DNA of 64,000 nucleotides from Nonomuraea antri (GTDB lineage Bacteria > Actinomycetota > Actinomycetes > Streptosporangiales > Streptosporangiaceae), in contig NZ_JABCPZ010000026.1 in NCBI RefSeq assembly GCF_013283785.1, positions 1 to 64,000 of the forward strand, in the 5' to 3' direction. This document shows, one piece after another, positions 49,773 through 59,688 of the stretch. Positions within the stretch are counted from its first letter, which is position 1, and the number at the start of each line of letters is the position of its first letter. Made by a program: the position numbers and the translations under genes. The notes beneath the pieces are model-generated. The model was not told the DNA's origin. It saw nothing but the letters and a program-made list of their open reading frames with translations, and searched no databases.

Positions 49773-52387
49773 ATGGGCATGCCGACGTTATCTGATCCGG
49801 GGCCGCCGCTGCTGAACCGACAGCGGGAACGCGCCGTGTTCGACGACCTGCTGGCGGATCTGCGGGCCGGGCGCGGGCGGTCGCTGGTGCTGCGCGGCGA
49901 GGCGGGGGTGGGCAAGTCGGCGCTGCTGGCGCACGTGGTGCGGGCGGCGGCCGATCTGCGCGTCCTGCGCGCGGCGGGGGTGGAGTCGGAGATGGAGCTG
50001 GCGTTCGCCGGCCTGCATCTGCTCCTCGTGCCGCTGCTGGACCGGCTCGACGGGCTGCCCGTTCCGCAGCGTCACGCGCTGGAAGCCGCGTTCGGGCTGC
50101 GGGCGGGAGGCGCGCCGGATCGGTTCCTGGTGGGTCTGGCGGTGCTGACCCTGCTGGCCGAGGCGGCGGAGGAACGCGCGCTGTTGTGCGTGGTCGATGA
50201 CGCGCAGTGGCTGGACCAGTCGTCGGCGCAGGTGCTGGCGTTCGTGGCGCGGCGGCTGCTGGCCGAGCCGGTGGGGCTGATCTTCGCCGCGCGCGAGCCT
50301 GGCGCCCAGCTCCACGGGCTGGCGGAGCTGGAGGTGACCGGCCTGCCCGCCCCGGAGGCCCTGACGCTGTTGCGCTCTGTGGTCCGGTTCCAGCTGGACG
50401 AACGGGTCACGGACCGCATCCTCGCCGAGACGAACGGCAATCCGCTGGCGCTGCTGGAGTTGCCGCGCGGGCTGAGCCCCAGGCAGCTGGCGGGCGGGTT
50501 CGGCCTGGTGGAGGCGCATACCGTCCCCGCGCGGATCGAGCAGGGCTTCCGGCAGCGGCTGGCGGGGCTGCCGGCCGAGACGCGGTCCCTGATGCTGGTC
50601 GCGGCGGCCGAGCCGACCGGCAACCCGGTACTGATCTGGCGGGCGGCCGGGCGGCTCGGGATCCCCGCCTCCGCCGCGAAACCCGCTCAGACCGACGGGC
50701 TGCTCGACACGGGAGCGGCGGTGCGGTTCCGGCATCCGCTCGTCCGGTCCGCGGTGTACTCGGCGGCGTCGCAGCAGGAGCGGCGGGCGACGCATCGGGC
50801 GCTGGCCGAGTCGACCAACCGCGACCGGGACCCCGATCCGAACGGGCCCTGGCCGCGGCGCAGGCGAACGTCATGGCCGGCGCGTTCGACGCGGCGTCCG
50901 AGCTGCTCGCCGTCGCTGCGGCCGGGCCGCTGAACGAGCTTCAGCAGGCTCGCGTCGATCTGACGCACGGGCAGATCGCCTTCGTCACCAGCATGAGCGG
51001 CGACGCTCCGCCGATCCTGGCGAGGGTGGCCAAGCGGCTGGAGCCGCTGGACCCCGTGCTCGCGCGGCAGACGTACCTGGAAGCCTGGTACGCCGCGCTG
51101 TTCGCCGGACGGTTCGCGGGCACCGACGACCTGCGCGAGATCTCCCGGGCCGCCCGAGCCGTTTCGTCGCACTCGGACGCGTCCCGGCCGCCGGACCTGC
51201 TGCTGGAGGCGCTGGCGGTCCTGGTCACCGAGGGACGCGCCGCGGCAGCGCCCCTGCTGAGACGGTCGGCCTGGGTCTTCGCCGAAGGCGAGATCTCCCC
51301 GGCGGAGCGCCTGCGCTGGAGCCCGATGGCGGCCGTCGCCGCGTCGGCGCTGTGGGACGAGAAGTGCTGGTACACGATGCAGTCCCGCGAGCTCCGGTTC
51401 TGCCGTGAGGCCGGCATGCTCGGCCCGCTGGGCATCTGGGTGAACGCGATGGCCGTCCTGGAGACCTGGCGCGGTGATCTCACGGAGGCCGCTTCGCTGG
51501 TCGCGGAGGCTGAGGCGATCGCGACGGCGACGGGGAGCCGCGGCTTCGTCTCCGGGGTCGTGATGCTCGCCGCGTTCCGAGGGTCGGAGGCCGAGGCCGC
51601 CCCGCTGATCGAGCGCGCGATCGAGGAGTCCCGGGCGTCCGGCCAGGGCGTGGGGGAACAGCTCGCGCAGTGGGTGAAGGCCGTGCTCAACAACGGGCTC
51701 GGCCGGTACGAAGAGGCCCTGGTCGCGGCGCAGGCCGCCCAAGCCGCCCCGGGGGCGCCGGAGATGCACGTCTCCATGTGGGCGCTTTCCGAGTTGATCG
51801 AGGCGGCCGGCAGAACCGGACGCACCCGGCAGGCCGCGCAGGCGCTCGACCGGCTGGCCGAGGCGACCTCCATCGGCGACGGCGGCTGGGGGCCGGGTCT
51901 CTACGTGCGGTCCCAGGCGCTGCTCAGCGATGGTGCGGAGGCGGAAAGCCGGTATCGCGAAGCGGTGGACCTGCTGGGCCGTACCGGCATTCGCACCGAA
52001 CTCGCTCGCGCGCACCTGCTCTACGGTGAGTGGCTGCGCCGCGAAGGCCGGCGGACCGACGCCCGGACGCAGCTGCGCATCGCGTACGAGATGTGCGACG
52101 CGATCGGCATGCGGGCGTTCGCCGATCGGGCCTACAACGAGCTGCTGGCCACCGGCGAGACCACCCGCAAGCGCACCGCCGACGAGTCGGTCTGGCTCAC
52201 CCCGCAGGAGGGCCAGATCGCCAGGATGGCCCGGACGGGCCTGTCGAACCCGGAGATCGCCGCCCAGTTGTTCCTCAGCCCGCGCACCGTCGAGTACCAC
52301 CTGCGGAAGGTGTTCACCAAGCTCGGCATCACCTCTCGCCATCAGCTTCAGCAGGCGCTGCCCGTCAACGGCCATGACCGGCGGTGA
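49773..52387 (+). pseudogene. LuxR-family LAL regulator, broken by deletion and frameshift
   Basis: The first frame (49773 to about 50850) encodes the ATPase half: VLRGEAGVGKSALLAHVV, CVVDDAQWLDQ and, later, FRHPLVRSAVYSAASQQERR. At ALAESTNRDRDPDP the text turns to random Arg/Pro/Ser. A second frame resumes with ERALAAAQANVMAGAFDAAS and ends in a normal LuxR helix-turn-helix (EGQIARMARTGLSNPEIAAQ, LFLSPRTVEYHLRKVFTKLG) at 52387. Related proteins have about 50 residues between these two points, so an out-of-frame deletion of roughly 150 bp is inferred. The ATPase part could still be made; the DNA-binding part could not, unless frameshifting occurs. Confidence 0.8.
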
Positions 52388-52393
52388 GCCCGA

Positions 52394-52825
52394 TCATCGA
52401 TCCGCCGCGGTGGCGCCGCCGGAGAACGCCCGGGCCACGGTGAGGCTGTCCTCGTAGATGTGGTAGCGGGTGATCAGTCCGCCGGCGACCGTGAGGTGCA
52501 GGGCGAACGGGGAGGTGTATGACAGGCCGGTGGCGGCGACGGTCTGCACGATGTCGCCGAGCACGACGGCGTCGTCGCCGTCGACCAGGATCCGCGTGAC
52601 CGTGGTGCCGTTGAGCTCGGGCACGTGGTGCGACCCGAGCATGCGGAAGTGTTCGGCCACGTCACCCCGGCTCGAACGGGGCCGGATCCACGGCACCGAC
52701 GGGTGCCCTTCGGCGGGCCAGTTGAAGCGCCAGTCACTCTCCTCGGCGAACGACTCGGCGATCCGCTCGACGTCACCCGCGCCGATCCGGCGCAACAACT
52801 CCTGCACGGTGTCGTAAGTCGTCAT
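52394..52825 (-). CDS. SnoaL-like / NTF2-fold protein
   Basis: This 143-aa protein starts MTTYDTVQELLRRIGAGDVE, followed by RIAESFAEESDWRFNWPAEG, and has the C-terminal YTSPFALHLTVAGGLITRYH. This is the nuclear transport factor 2/SnoaL fold used by polyketide cyclases, ketosteroid isomerases and many unknown enzymes. The catalytic Asp/His set cannot be assigned. It converges on the broken LAL gene, 6 bp away. Its promoter lies in 52826-53154, shared with the divergent three-gene operon. Confidence 0.85.
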   Translation of the reverse strand: MTTYDTVQELLRRIGAGDVERIAESFAEESDWRFNWPAEGHPSVPWIRPRSSRGDVAEHFRMLGSHHVPELNGTTVTRILVDGDDAVVLGDIVQTVAATGLSYTSPFALHLTVAGGLITRYHIYEDSLTVARAFSGGATAADR

Positions 52826-53154
52826 GATTCGTCCCCAGAGTCCGGTTCAGCGGTGCGGGCACGTGTCAGTCTTCCCGGGTCGCCGCGGCTTGGCGATTAC
52901 CTGTGAGATAAGGCGGGCCGGCCGCAGACCCGCCGGATCAGGGGCCGGACGACGGCGGGCCGCTCGCCCCTCCGCCCGCGGCGAGGTAATCCCGGAGAGC
53001 CGGGGTTCATCCATCCACTCACATGTTGCGAAGAATGACTAGCGCCGCATAAAGGATGGTTTATGGCTATTGTCGATGACATCCTGCGTTGGGGGGACAT
53101 ATCGCGAACGCGCATCTCCGATGCACAGAAGTGGCACTATCTTGCGTAAAGGAA
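52826..53154. promoter_or_regulatory. Divergent spacer between the SnoaL-like gene and the ATPase operon
   Basis: This 329-bp region holds both promoters. GGCGGG and CCCGCC (about 52913-52935) could form a hairpin. Near the right end TATCTT (about 53136-53141) is a possible -10 for the plus-strand operon. Part of the right half is notably AT-richer (ATGGTTTATGGCTATTGTCG). No clear operator was found. Confidence 0.4.
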
Positions 53155-54000
53155 ATGACCGAAGGTGGAGGTATGTGGAGGACGCCAAGGGCCACGCTCA
53201 TGATCCTCTCATATGTCGGTTTAGTACCGACCGTACTCCTATTTTCGGTCCTGGCCGAAGAAAGCCGAGCGGCGACCCCGGACGACACCATGACGGTGTT
53301 CTGCCTATCGCCGGACCATCGGCCGGAACTCCTCGCCGCGGCGGGATCACTCGGCCTGGCCTCTCCGTCGCCTTCACTCCCCCCGGGCCACTTATGGGTC
53401 GGCGGCAAAGCCGTTGATCTGGAGACGTGGCGAGCCCAGCACAGAGCGGACTTCGACCGTACCTGCCGGGCGCTCCTCGCCTCCGAGCCCCAGGTCAAGG
53501 TGACGGAGTCGAAACCGTTCTGGGTCAGGATGGGAGAGATCCTGGTGCCCGCCGCGTTCGGGGCGCTGCTCACCTTCATCGCGACGGGATGGCGCGCCTC
53601 CATCGATCGCGGGGCCCGCGACGCGGACGCCCTGCGCACCGCGGTGGCCGACTTCCGCGGGGCGATCGAGACCTACGCGTCGGAATGGGCCCGCGGCAAC
53701 AGCCCGGACGCGGTGACCGTACGGCTGCGCCGGACCGATCTCCTCCGCCAGATCGGCCGGGTGATCTCCTTCCATTCGTCGTGGCATCAGGCGAAGAGGC
53801 TCAGGGATCGGGTGAAGGGCGACGAACTCGCGGAAGGCGACGCGAACTTCTGGAGCGGCGACTCGGCGGCCCGCCAGGCGAAGGCGGCCGCGTTACGCGG
53901 AAAGCTCGACACCTTCGACGCGGACGTGGAGACCGTCGCGACCGCGCTGAGCCGCCCGATCCGCTCCGGACTTCCCGGTTCCGGCATCCGGAGGCGCTGA
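53155..54000 (+). CDS. Two-pass membrane protein, first gene of the ATPase operon
   Basis: This protein has about 281 aa. One hydrophobic segment near the N-terminus (LMILSYVGLVPTVLLFSVLA) could be an anchor. A second (about 126-145, ILVPAAFGALLTFIATGW) follows a Cys-containing extracytoplasmic stretch. The C-terminal 130 residues are a soluble helical domain (RTAVADFRGAIETYASEWAR). The start is either ATG 53155 (AAAGGA) or ATG 53173 (GGAGG one base away). The next gene follows after one base. No family was recognised; as the first gene of a unit with two ATPases it may anchor the complex to the membrane. Confidence 0.7.
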   Translation: MTEGGGMWRTPRATLMILSYVGLVPTVLLFSVLAEESRAATPDDTMTVFCLSPDHRPELLAAAGSLGLASPSPSLPPGHLWVGGKAVDLETWRAQHRADFDRTCRALLASEPQVKVTESKPFWVRMGEILVPAAFGALLTFIATGWRASIDRGARDADALRTAVADFRGAIETYASEWARGNSPDAVTVRLRRTDLLRQIGRVISFHSSWHQAKRLRDRVKGDELAEGDANFWSGDSAARQAKAAALRGKLDTFDADVETVATALSRPIRSGLPGSGIRRR

Positions 54001-54001
54001 C

Positions 54002-54949
54002 ATGACATCTCCGCTGGAGAACAATCCGTTCGGCTTCCATTCGGTCGGGCGCGGCTATTCGGAAGCCGATCATCCGCTGTGCCCTTGGCTGTGGCAGGTG
54101 CCCGACCAGGAGCTGTACGTCGACGTGGACAGCAGCGAGGCCGAGTTCAACCGGTTCGTCGAGGTGTTCGGCGACGATCGGGTGCCGCCGAACAGAGGTC
54201 ACCTGATCACGGTCGTCGGTGACAGCGGCTGCGGGAAGACCTCGCTGGCGCACCGGTGCGCCTCCTGGCTGCTGCGTGACCAGGGCCTGCCGAGCAAGGG
54301 CAGGACCGGGATCATCGTCGACCTGCACGGCGAGGACGTCGCAGGCGCGCCGGAGGAGAGCTTCCGGCTGATCTACCGCATGCTCGTGATCCGGCTGGGC
54401 GTCGCCGCCAATCTCGCGCAGTACCGGGAGGAGCTGCACGGCTATTCCGACGATCCGCGGCTGGGCTACAGCCGGCTCGGTGAGCTGCTGGCCGATCGTC
54501 CGGTGGCGGTCGTCATCCTGCCCCCGACGACGGTGACGGGCGAGATCCACATGTACTACAAGATCGCCCAGAATCGGGAGAACATCATTTTCTTCGCCGA
54601 GAGCGGCAGCGGCGAGGTGCAACGGGAATGGGACGCCGTGGTCCCGGTGAGCGCGGTGCACACTTCACTGAAACTCGGCCTGTTGAACAATGGCGACGCC
54701 TGGAAATTCGTACAAGCGCGGATGGACCGGAGCAAGTCCTCGCAAATACCGCTGGCGATTACCGAGGAGGAGCTGGATGGTATGCTCCAGAAAATAGACT
54801 CACTAAGAAATATGAGAGCGCTTCAAATTCTATTTTTCGAACTCTATCGAGAAGCCGTCCGGAGCAAGCTCGAAGTCATCACCTACGATTACATCGAAAA
54901 ATTTTACATGCGCAATTCAGCGCTCAACTTGAAGGATCTGCGTAGATGA
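54002..54949 (+). CDS. P-loop ATPase
   Basis: This 315-aa protein has Walker A TVVGDSGCGKTSLAHRCASW near residues 70-90 and a Walker B-like VAVVILPPT, so it should bind ATP; no other domain was recognised. GGAGG precedes ATG 54002 by 8 bases. It begins one base after the membrane-protein stop and ends 15 bp before the next start, so the three genes are a unit. The last 250 bp (about 54690-54945) are clearly AT-richer than the surroundings, with codons rare in this genome (TTT, ATA, AAT), which suggests recent acquisition of at least this part. Confidence 0.78.
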   Translation: MTSPLENNPFGFHSVGRGYSEADHPLCPWLWQVPDQELYVDVDSSEAEFNRFVEVFGDDRVPPNRGHLITVVGDSGCGKTSLAHRCASWLLRDQGLPSKGRTGIIVDLHGEDVAGAPEESFRLIYRMLVIRLGVAANLAQYREELHGYSDDPRLGYSRLGELLADRPVAVVILPPTTVTGEIHMYYKIAQNRENIIFFAESGSGEVQREWDAVVPVSAVHTSLKLGLLNNGDAWKFVQARMDRSKSSQIPLAITEEELDGMLQKIDSLRNMRALQILFFELYREAVRSKLEVITYDYIEKFYMRNSALNLKDLRR

Positions 54950-54964
54950 AGAAGGGTGAACGGA

Positions 54965-57235
54965 ATGAGTGGCGACAACAGTGACAACCCGCCCTCCGGG
55001 CGCCCCTATCCATTCCCACGCGTGGCCATCGACCGGCTCTCCCCCTACCGGGCCTGGACCGGCAGCCGGCTCACGCCCGCCACGGTCGAGACCCCGGGCG
55101 TGCGCAGCGCGCTGGACTACGTGGACGCCTACCTCGCCGGACGGCCCGACCAGTCGACGTCCGACTCGTGGAAAGGGATGCTGATCGTCGGCCGGCTCGG
55201 CATCGGCAAGACCCATCTCGCCCAGGCGATAGCGCATCGAATCGTTTTCGACGAGACGTCCAAGATTCGCCCTCTCATTCTCGACAGCCCGGCGGGTGAC
55301 TTCGCGACGATTTACCGCACCACGCTCATCGGCCAGCTCGACAGGTTCGACCTCTACAATCGACTCAAGGACTACTACGCCCTTATCCTGGCCGACGACC
55401 TCGAACGGTCCAAGGCCACCGTCGAACTCGCCGAAGGGCTGCGCCAGGGCGTATACGACCCGCGAAAGGTGATCGAGCACTTCGGCCTCGTGGAAAGCGC
55501 GCTTCGCGACCAGCTCCGCAGGCATCTGCTGCGCGTGACGGAGATCGCCAACTTCAGCAAGGCGTTCACACTCGCGCTCATCCCCGAACACGAACAGAGC
55601 GTCTGGGAATGGCTGCAGGGCCGGCCGGCCGCGGAATCACTTCAGCGCTACGGCATCACCACGCTGATCGACGGCGAGTCCTCGGCGTTCGACGCGCTCA
55701 ACGTGCTGGCCTTCGTGTACGGCCGGGTCGGGTACAAGTTCGTGTTCATCATCGACGAGTTCGACAAGCTGCTGGCCGGCTCCGACGACCGGCGGACCCA
55801 GCTGGTCAAACAGTCGGTCGAGCGGATGCTCAACGTCTTCATCGACAGCAACGGCCTGGTCGTCATGTGCGCCATGCCCGAGATCCAGCAGAGCCTCCCG
55901 GCCAGCACCAGAGAGCGCCTGCGCACGTACCGGCTGGCCCCCTTCACCTCCGCCGAGCTGGGCCAGTACGTGCGGAGCGCCCTCGACACCGAGGCGCATC
56001 GCTTCCCCGCCGAGCCCATCGCCTACATCGCGGGGCTGACCGGCGGGATACCGCGTCAGGCGATCAGCCTGTGCGGGCAGGTCTGGCGGCATGCCGAACG
56101 GAACCAGCTCCCGGTCAGCAACGACCTCGTCCGCAGCGTCGTGCGCGATCAGTACGAACGCTCCAGTTTCCAGGACGTGCGCGCCTCCATCCGGCAGACC
56201 GTCCAGGCGGCCGGCCTGTCCTGCAAGGCCGACCACCGGGTCGAGGGCGTCATCGTCGACTTCTGGATACCGCTGTGGGAGGACGGACCGGGGGTCGCGG
56301 TGATGATCGTCGGCTCCGTGCTGCAGCAGGAGGACCTGGAAGAGCTACGGCGGCGGCTCGCGGACGGGCCACGCGTGGAGGTCATCCTGGTCGTCAACGG
56401 TTTCCTCTCGGCGGCGCTGCGGGAGGAGGCCGCGTCGCAACTCGGCCGCCAGCCTCTCGTCTACGAGGAGGAGCCGTTCAACGAGATGCTGCGCGGCCAG
56501 GTGACCGCCACGCTGCACCGCATCGAGAACACCACGCAGGAAGACCGCATGACCACCCTGCACCGCCACGTGGACCGGCTGGCGCTCCAGCAGGCCTACG
56601 CCCAGAGCTTCATGGAGCAGATGAGCGGGCGGATCGACCGTTTCGGCGGGGAGGCGAACCGGCGGCTGGCCGCCATCGAACGCGGGATCGTCGAGGTCCG
56701 GACCCCGTTGCCGCACGGCGCGTCCCAGCGGCTCACCACCGGCGGCACGCTGCCCGAGGAACTCCAATGGCACTTCGACCGCGCACTCACCGCGGTGCAG
56801 GCGCTGGGCGGGCTCAACGACCTGTTCAAGGAGGCCTTCGCCGGCGTGTCCCCCGGGCTGCCGCGGCGCAGGCTGGCCTCGCGCGCGCTGTTCGAGGCGG
56901 CCGGAGTCGCCGTGGTGTTCCAGCGGCTGATCGAGTCGTTCCGTGAGGCGGTCGCGGAATGGCTGCGTACCGCGCGACGGGACGGCGAGCCCCAGCCGCT
57001 GCCACGCGAGCAGGAGGAACGCCTGCGCTTGATCTGCCGCGCCTACACCACCACCGCCGAGGTCCTCCCGCTGTTCCAGCTCGAAAGCCTGGCACTGACC
57101 GCGGCGCCCTACGCGACCGACACCAGCGCCACCGAGCAGACCAGCAGGTCGATCCGCCGTGGCGAGGCCGCTCAGGCCCTGGACAATCTGGGCGACCGGG
57201 TGCTGGGAGCGGCGCTGGCCGCGGCCCGGCCCTGA
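54965..57235 (+). CDS. AAA/STAND-like ATPase with long C-terminal domain
   Basis: This 756-aa protein has Walker A MLIVGRLGIGKTHLAQAIAH (near 62-81) and Walker B FVFIIDEFDKLLAG (near 255). A sensor/winged-helix-like lid (IAYIAGLTGGIPRQAISLCG) gives it an ORC/Cdc6- or STAND-like ATPase look. The C-terminal 350 residues include a long coiled coil (about 515-560, HRHVDRLALQQAYAQSFMEQ). No further domain was recognised. ATG 54965 was preferred over GTG 54956 because AAGGGTGA is well spaced. With the preceding ATPase and membrane protein it forms an uncharacterised operon. It is followed by a convergent antiporter. Confidence 0.78.
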   Translation: MSGDNSDNPPSGRPYPFPRVAIDRLSPYRAWTGSRLTPATVETPGVRSALDYVDAYLAGRPDQSTSDSWKGMLIVGRLGIGKTHLAQAIAHRIVFDETSKIRPLILDSPAGDFATIYRTTLIGQLDRFDLYNRLKDYYALILADDLERSKATVELAEGLRQGVYDPRKVIEHFGLVESALRDQLRRHLLRVTEIANFSKAFTLALIPEHEQSVWEWLQGRPAAESLQRYGITTLIDGESSAFDALNVLAFVYGRVGYKFVFIIDEFDKLLAGSDDRRTQLVKQSVERMLNVFIDSNGLVVMCAMPEIQQSLPASTRERLRTYRLAPFTSAELGQYVRSALDTEAHRFPAEPIAYIAGLTGGIPRQAISLCGQVWRHAERNQLPVSNDLVRSVVRDQYERSSFQDVRASIRQTVQAAGLSCKADHRVEGVIVDFWIPLWEDGPGVAVMIVGSVLQQEDLEELRRRLADGPRVEVILVVNGFLSAALREEAASQLGRQPLVYEEEPFNEMLRGQVTATLHRIENTTQEDRMTTLHRHVDRLALQQAYAQSFMEQMSGRIDRFGGEANRRLAAIERGIVEVRTPLPHGASQRLTTGGTLPEELQWHFDRALTAVQALGGLNDLFKEAFAGVSPGLPRRRLASRALFEAAGVAVVFQRLIESFREAVAEWLRTARRDGEPQPLPREQEERLRLICRAYTTTAEVLPLFQLESLALTAAPYATDTSATEQTSRSIRRGEAAQALDNLGDRVLGAALAAARP

Positions 57236-57242
57236 ACGGCCG
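57227..57242. terminator. Short hairpin between convergent genes
   Basis: CGGCC (57227-57231) and GGCCG (57238-57242) form a short stem overlapping the ATPase stop codon, close to the convergent antiporter stop. Confidence 0.35.
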
Positions 57243-57254
57243 TGACCCCTCCGA

Positions 57255-58433
57255 TCACCGGCGGGCTCTGCGCTGGGGGGCGGGGAGCCGGTCGGGAGCG
57301 GACGGTACGGAAGCGGACGGGACGACGGGAGGCGGTGGGCCTGGCTCCAGCCGGCGTGCCCACCAGCCGTTCGAGACGATGTGCAGCAGATTCACCACGA
57401 GGATGGCCGGCGCGACGATGCCCACCACGCCGGGGAAGGCGGGTTCGAGCGTCAGCGACAGGACGATGGCCGTGATCCCGTTCTGCTGGCCGAGCATGAG
57501 ATAGCCGCGGTCGGTACTCGGCAGCCGGCGGGTGAGCGCGTACCCCACGAAGACCTGCGATCCGAACGTCGCGAGCCCGAGCACCACGCCGAGCAGCGGG
57601 TCGATGCCGGGCGTCAGCAGCATGCCCAGGGCGAAGCCGGCCAGCGTCAGAGCGCCGCCGCTGACCCGATCGACCACCTCGGGGGCGAGAGGGCGGAAGA
57701 ACAGCCCGACCAGCGCGATGCCCAGCATCAGGTAGTTCATCACCGCGACCGTGACGAGCGCGGCCAGCAGGAGGAGCATCAGCGCGGTCGTCGCCGGACG
57801 CCGCGTGTTCCCGCGCCCGCCGCGCCGCAGCAGCCATCGCGCCGCCGCCCACACGAGCCACGTGCCGGCCGCGAACCCGAGGTTGGCGGTCAGGTTCAGC
57901 AGATAGGAGGTGACGTCCGCGACCGCGGGGGCGCCGGCCACGTGACCGGCGACGCCGCTCCAGTCCAGCGTGAACGCGGAGACGTACACGATCAGCAGTG
58001 CCGTGATCGGGTCGTCGAAGGCGGACCAGGCGCGCAGCAGCGCCAGCGCCCGGGGCGACAGCCGGGAGCGGCCGGACATGGCGGCGACAGACAGCGGATC
58101 GATCTGGGCCACGGCGATGCCGAGCACCAGGGCGACGGGCTCACGCATGACGAGGAGCATCACGCCGGTGATCAGCAACGCTTTGAGCACCACGCCCAGG
58201 GTCACGGCGACCAGCAGCAGGCGCAGGTCCTTCATGGCCTCCCTGGGGATGCCCGAGGCGCTGCTGTACAGGCCGATCGCGAGCAGCGCGGTGACGCCGT
58301 AGAGGTAGATCGGCGTGCTCGCCGGGCTGTCGAGCCCCACGAGCGAGGCGAACACCAGCCCGAGAGCCACCACGACGGCCAACCGGCTCAGCCGCCGGGT
58401 CGCCGTCTCCGTTCCCGTGCCGAAAGATCTCAT
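57255..58433 (-). CDS. Cation:proton antiporter (CPA-type)
   Basis: This 392-aa membrane protein has about 11-12 helices. LGIAVAQIDPLSVAAMSGRS and the Asp-containing AWSAFDDPITALLIVYV resemble the ion-binding ND/DD region of CPA1/CPA2 exchangers. The start was placed at ATG 58433; a TTG at 58493 gives a 20-residue extension without coding character. It lies alone on the minus strand, between the three-gene ATPase operon and the FxsT-like operon. It should exchange Na+ or K+ for H+ across the membrane; the ion cannot be predicted. Confidence 0.82.
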   Translation of the reverse strand: MRSFGTGTETATRRLSRLAVVVALGLVFASLVGLDSPASTPIYLYGVTALLAIGLYSSASGIPREAMKDLRLLLVAVTLGVVLKALLITGVMLLVMREPVALVLGIAVAQIDPLSVAAMSGRSRLSPRALALLRAWSAFDDPITALLIVYVSAFTLDWSGVAGHVAGAPAVADVTSYLLNLTANLGFAAGTWLVWAAARWLLRRGGRGNTRRPATTALMLLLLAALVTVAVMNYLMLGIALVGLFFRPLAPEVVDRVSGGALTLAGFALGMLLTPGIDPLLGVVLGLATFGSQVFVGYALTRRLPSTDRGYLMLGQQNGITAIVLSLTLEPAFPGVVGIVAPAILVVNLLHIVSNGWWARRLEPGPPPPVVPSASVPSAPDRLPAPQRRARR

Positions 58434-58565
58434 GCGGGGCTCACCGACCCGTGAGTCACGCGATCTGCCGAATTCGGACCGCGGGGAAATCAAGTTTAGA
58501 AGAAAACGCGGGACGCGACCATTGTTATGCGGACAGCTGTCTGCGTACTCCGGGTTTCACTGTCA

Positions 58566-59654
58566 TCACCGCTGCTCAGCGTTGCAGGGAAAGTCCGTGG
58601 ATTCCTGCCGGAACGTTTCATTTCGCCGCAGTCCGTCCAGGAGTTCACGCAGTCGCTTTTCCGCCATGTACACGGCCGGCTGCTTGAGCGTCACGCCGAC
58701 CAGCAGGTCGCCTTCGCGCCCGATGCGGTAGACGTAGACGGCTCCCTCCTGGACGTCGAGGACCAGCCGGTCGAGCGGCTGCCGCACGATGGTCCTGACC
58801 GCGTGCGAGAGCTGGGCCAGTTCCTGCCGCATCTCGCCGCCCAGGCTCTCGTAGAGCTTTCTACGCGTCTCCGTGGTGATGTTGTAGAACCACTGCGACA
58901 GCTTGGGCGAGCCGAGCACGTCGGCCGAGGCGCAGAACGCGTAGTCGCGGAACAGTGCCGCGTAGTGGAGGTCGTCCGGGTTGACGGCCGTCGCGCAGAG
59001 CCGGACGAACGCGTCATGGACGTCGTCGGCGCAGCTCTCGCCCCTGCGCTGCACCAGCGGCTCGGCAGGCCCGTCGATCGGGGTGACCGTCGCGCCCTTG
59101 AGCCCGCCGGGCAACTCGTCGGGCAGGCCGTAGATGCCGGTCCTGACCGTCGTGACGGCCACCGACGTCAGCGTGTCCATGTCGTCGGCCGACTCGGGGT
59201 GCAGCGTGGCCCCCACCAGGTACTGATCCGGGCGGACGCGGTGGCACGACAGCGCGCCGTCCGCCGAGGCGATCACGGTCCGCATCAGGTCGCCCGACTT
59301 GAGGTCGGCGAGCATCCGGTCGAACCGCTCGGTGCAGATCACGAAGTGCCGGCAGGCGCTCTGGTGGTCGGCGCGCAGCTCGTCCGGGGTACGGCCGCTG
59401 TAGCGCGACCGGCAGGCCTCGTGATCGAACACGTCGAGGGAGAAGTCGAAGAAGCCGGTGCCGAAGTGCGCGAGGTAGTGCAGTTCGGGCCGGCTGCCGA
59501 AGGCCGTGCCGCAGTCGGCGAGCAGCGGCTCGTAGCCGGCCTCGGACGACTCGATGTGGGGCGCCCGTGACACCGTCAGAACCGGGGCCAGCGGATGGTT
59601 GCTGAACCCGGGGGATTCCTCCCACCGGCCGGCGAACGCGCTGTCGGGGCTCAT
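58566..59654 (-). CDS. Unrecognised 362-aa protein downstream of the FxsT-like gene
   Basis: ATG 59654 has AAGGGAG 7 bases upstream. Two similar blocks occur, LSCHRVRPDQYLVGATL (about 140) and VYVYRIGREGDLLVGVTL (about 320), each like the strand-turn-strand of roadblock/LC7 or profilin-like sensor domains. The link to these folds is speculation. The central part has a Cys/His-containing stretch (SACRHFVICTERFD). The gene begins 34 bp after the stop of the FxsT-like gene and is therefore in its operon. It is not a radical SAM enzyme: there is no CxxxCxxC. Confidence 0.7.
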   Translation of the reverse strand: MSPDSAFAGRWEESPGFSNHPLAPVLTVSRAPHIESSEAGYEPLLADCGTAFGSRPELHYLAHFGTGFFDFSLDVFDHEACRSRYSGRTPDELRADHQSACRHFVICTERFDRMLADLKSGDLMRTVIASADGALSCHRVRPDQYLVGATLHPESADDMDTLTSVAVTTVRTGIYGLPDELPGGLKGATVTPIDGPAEPLVQRRGESCADDVHDAFVRLCATAVNPDDLHYAALFRDYAFCASADVLGSPKLSQWFYNITTETRRKLYESLGGEMRQELAQLSHAVRTIVRQPLDRLVLDVQEGAVYVYRIGREGDLLVGVTLKQPAVYMAEKRLRELLDGLRRNETFRQESTDFPCNAEQR

Positions 59655-59688
59655 GCCCGTCTCCCTTCTGGATCCTGATGCCGGCGGC

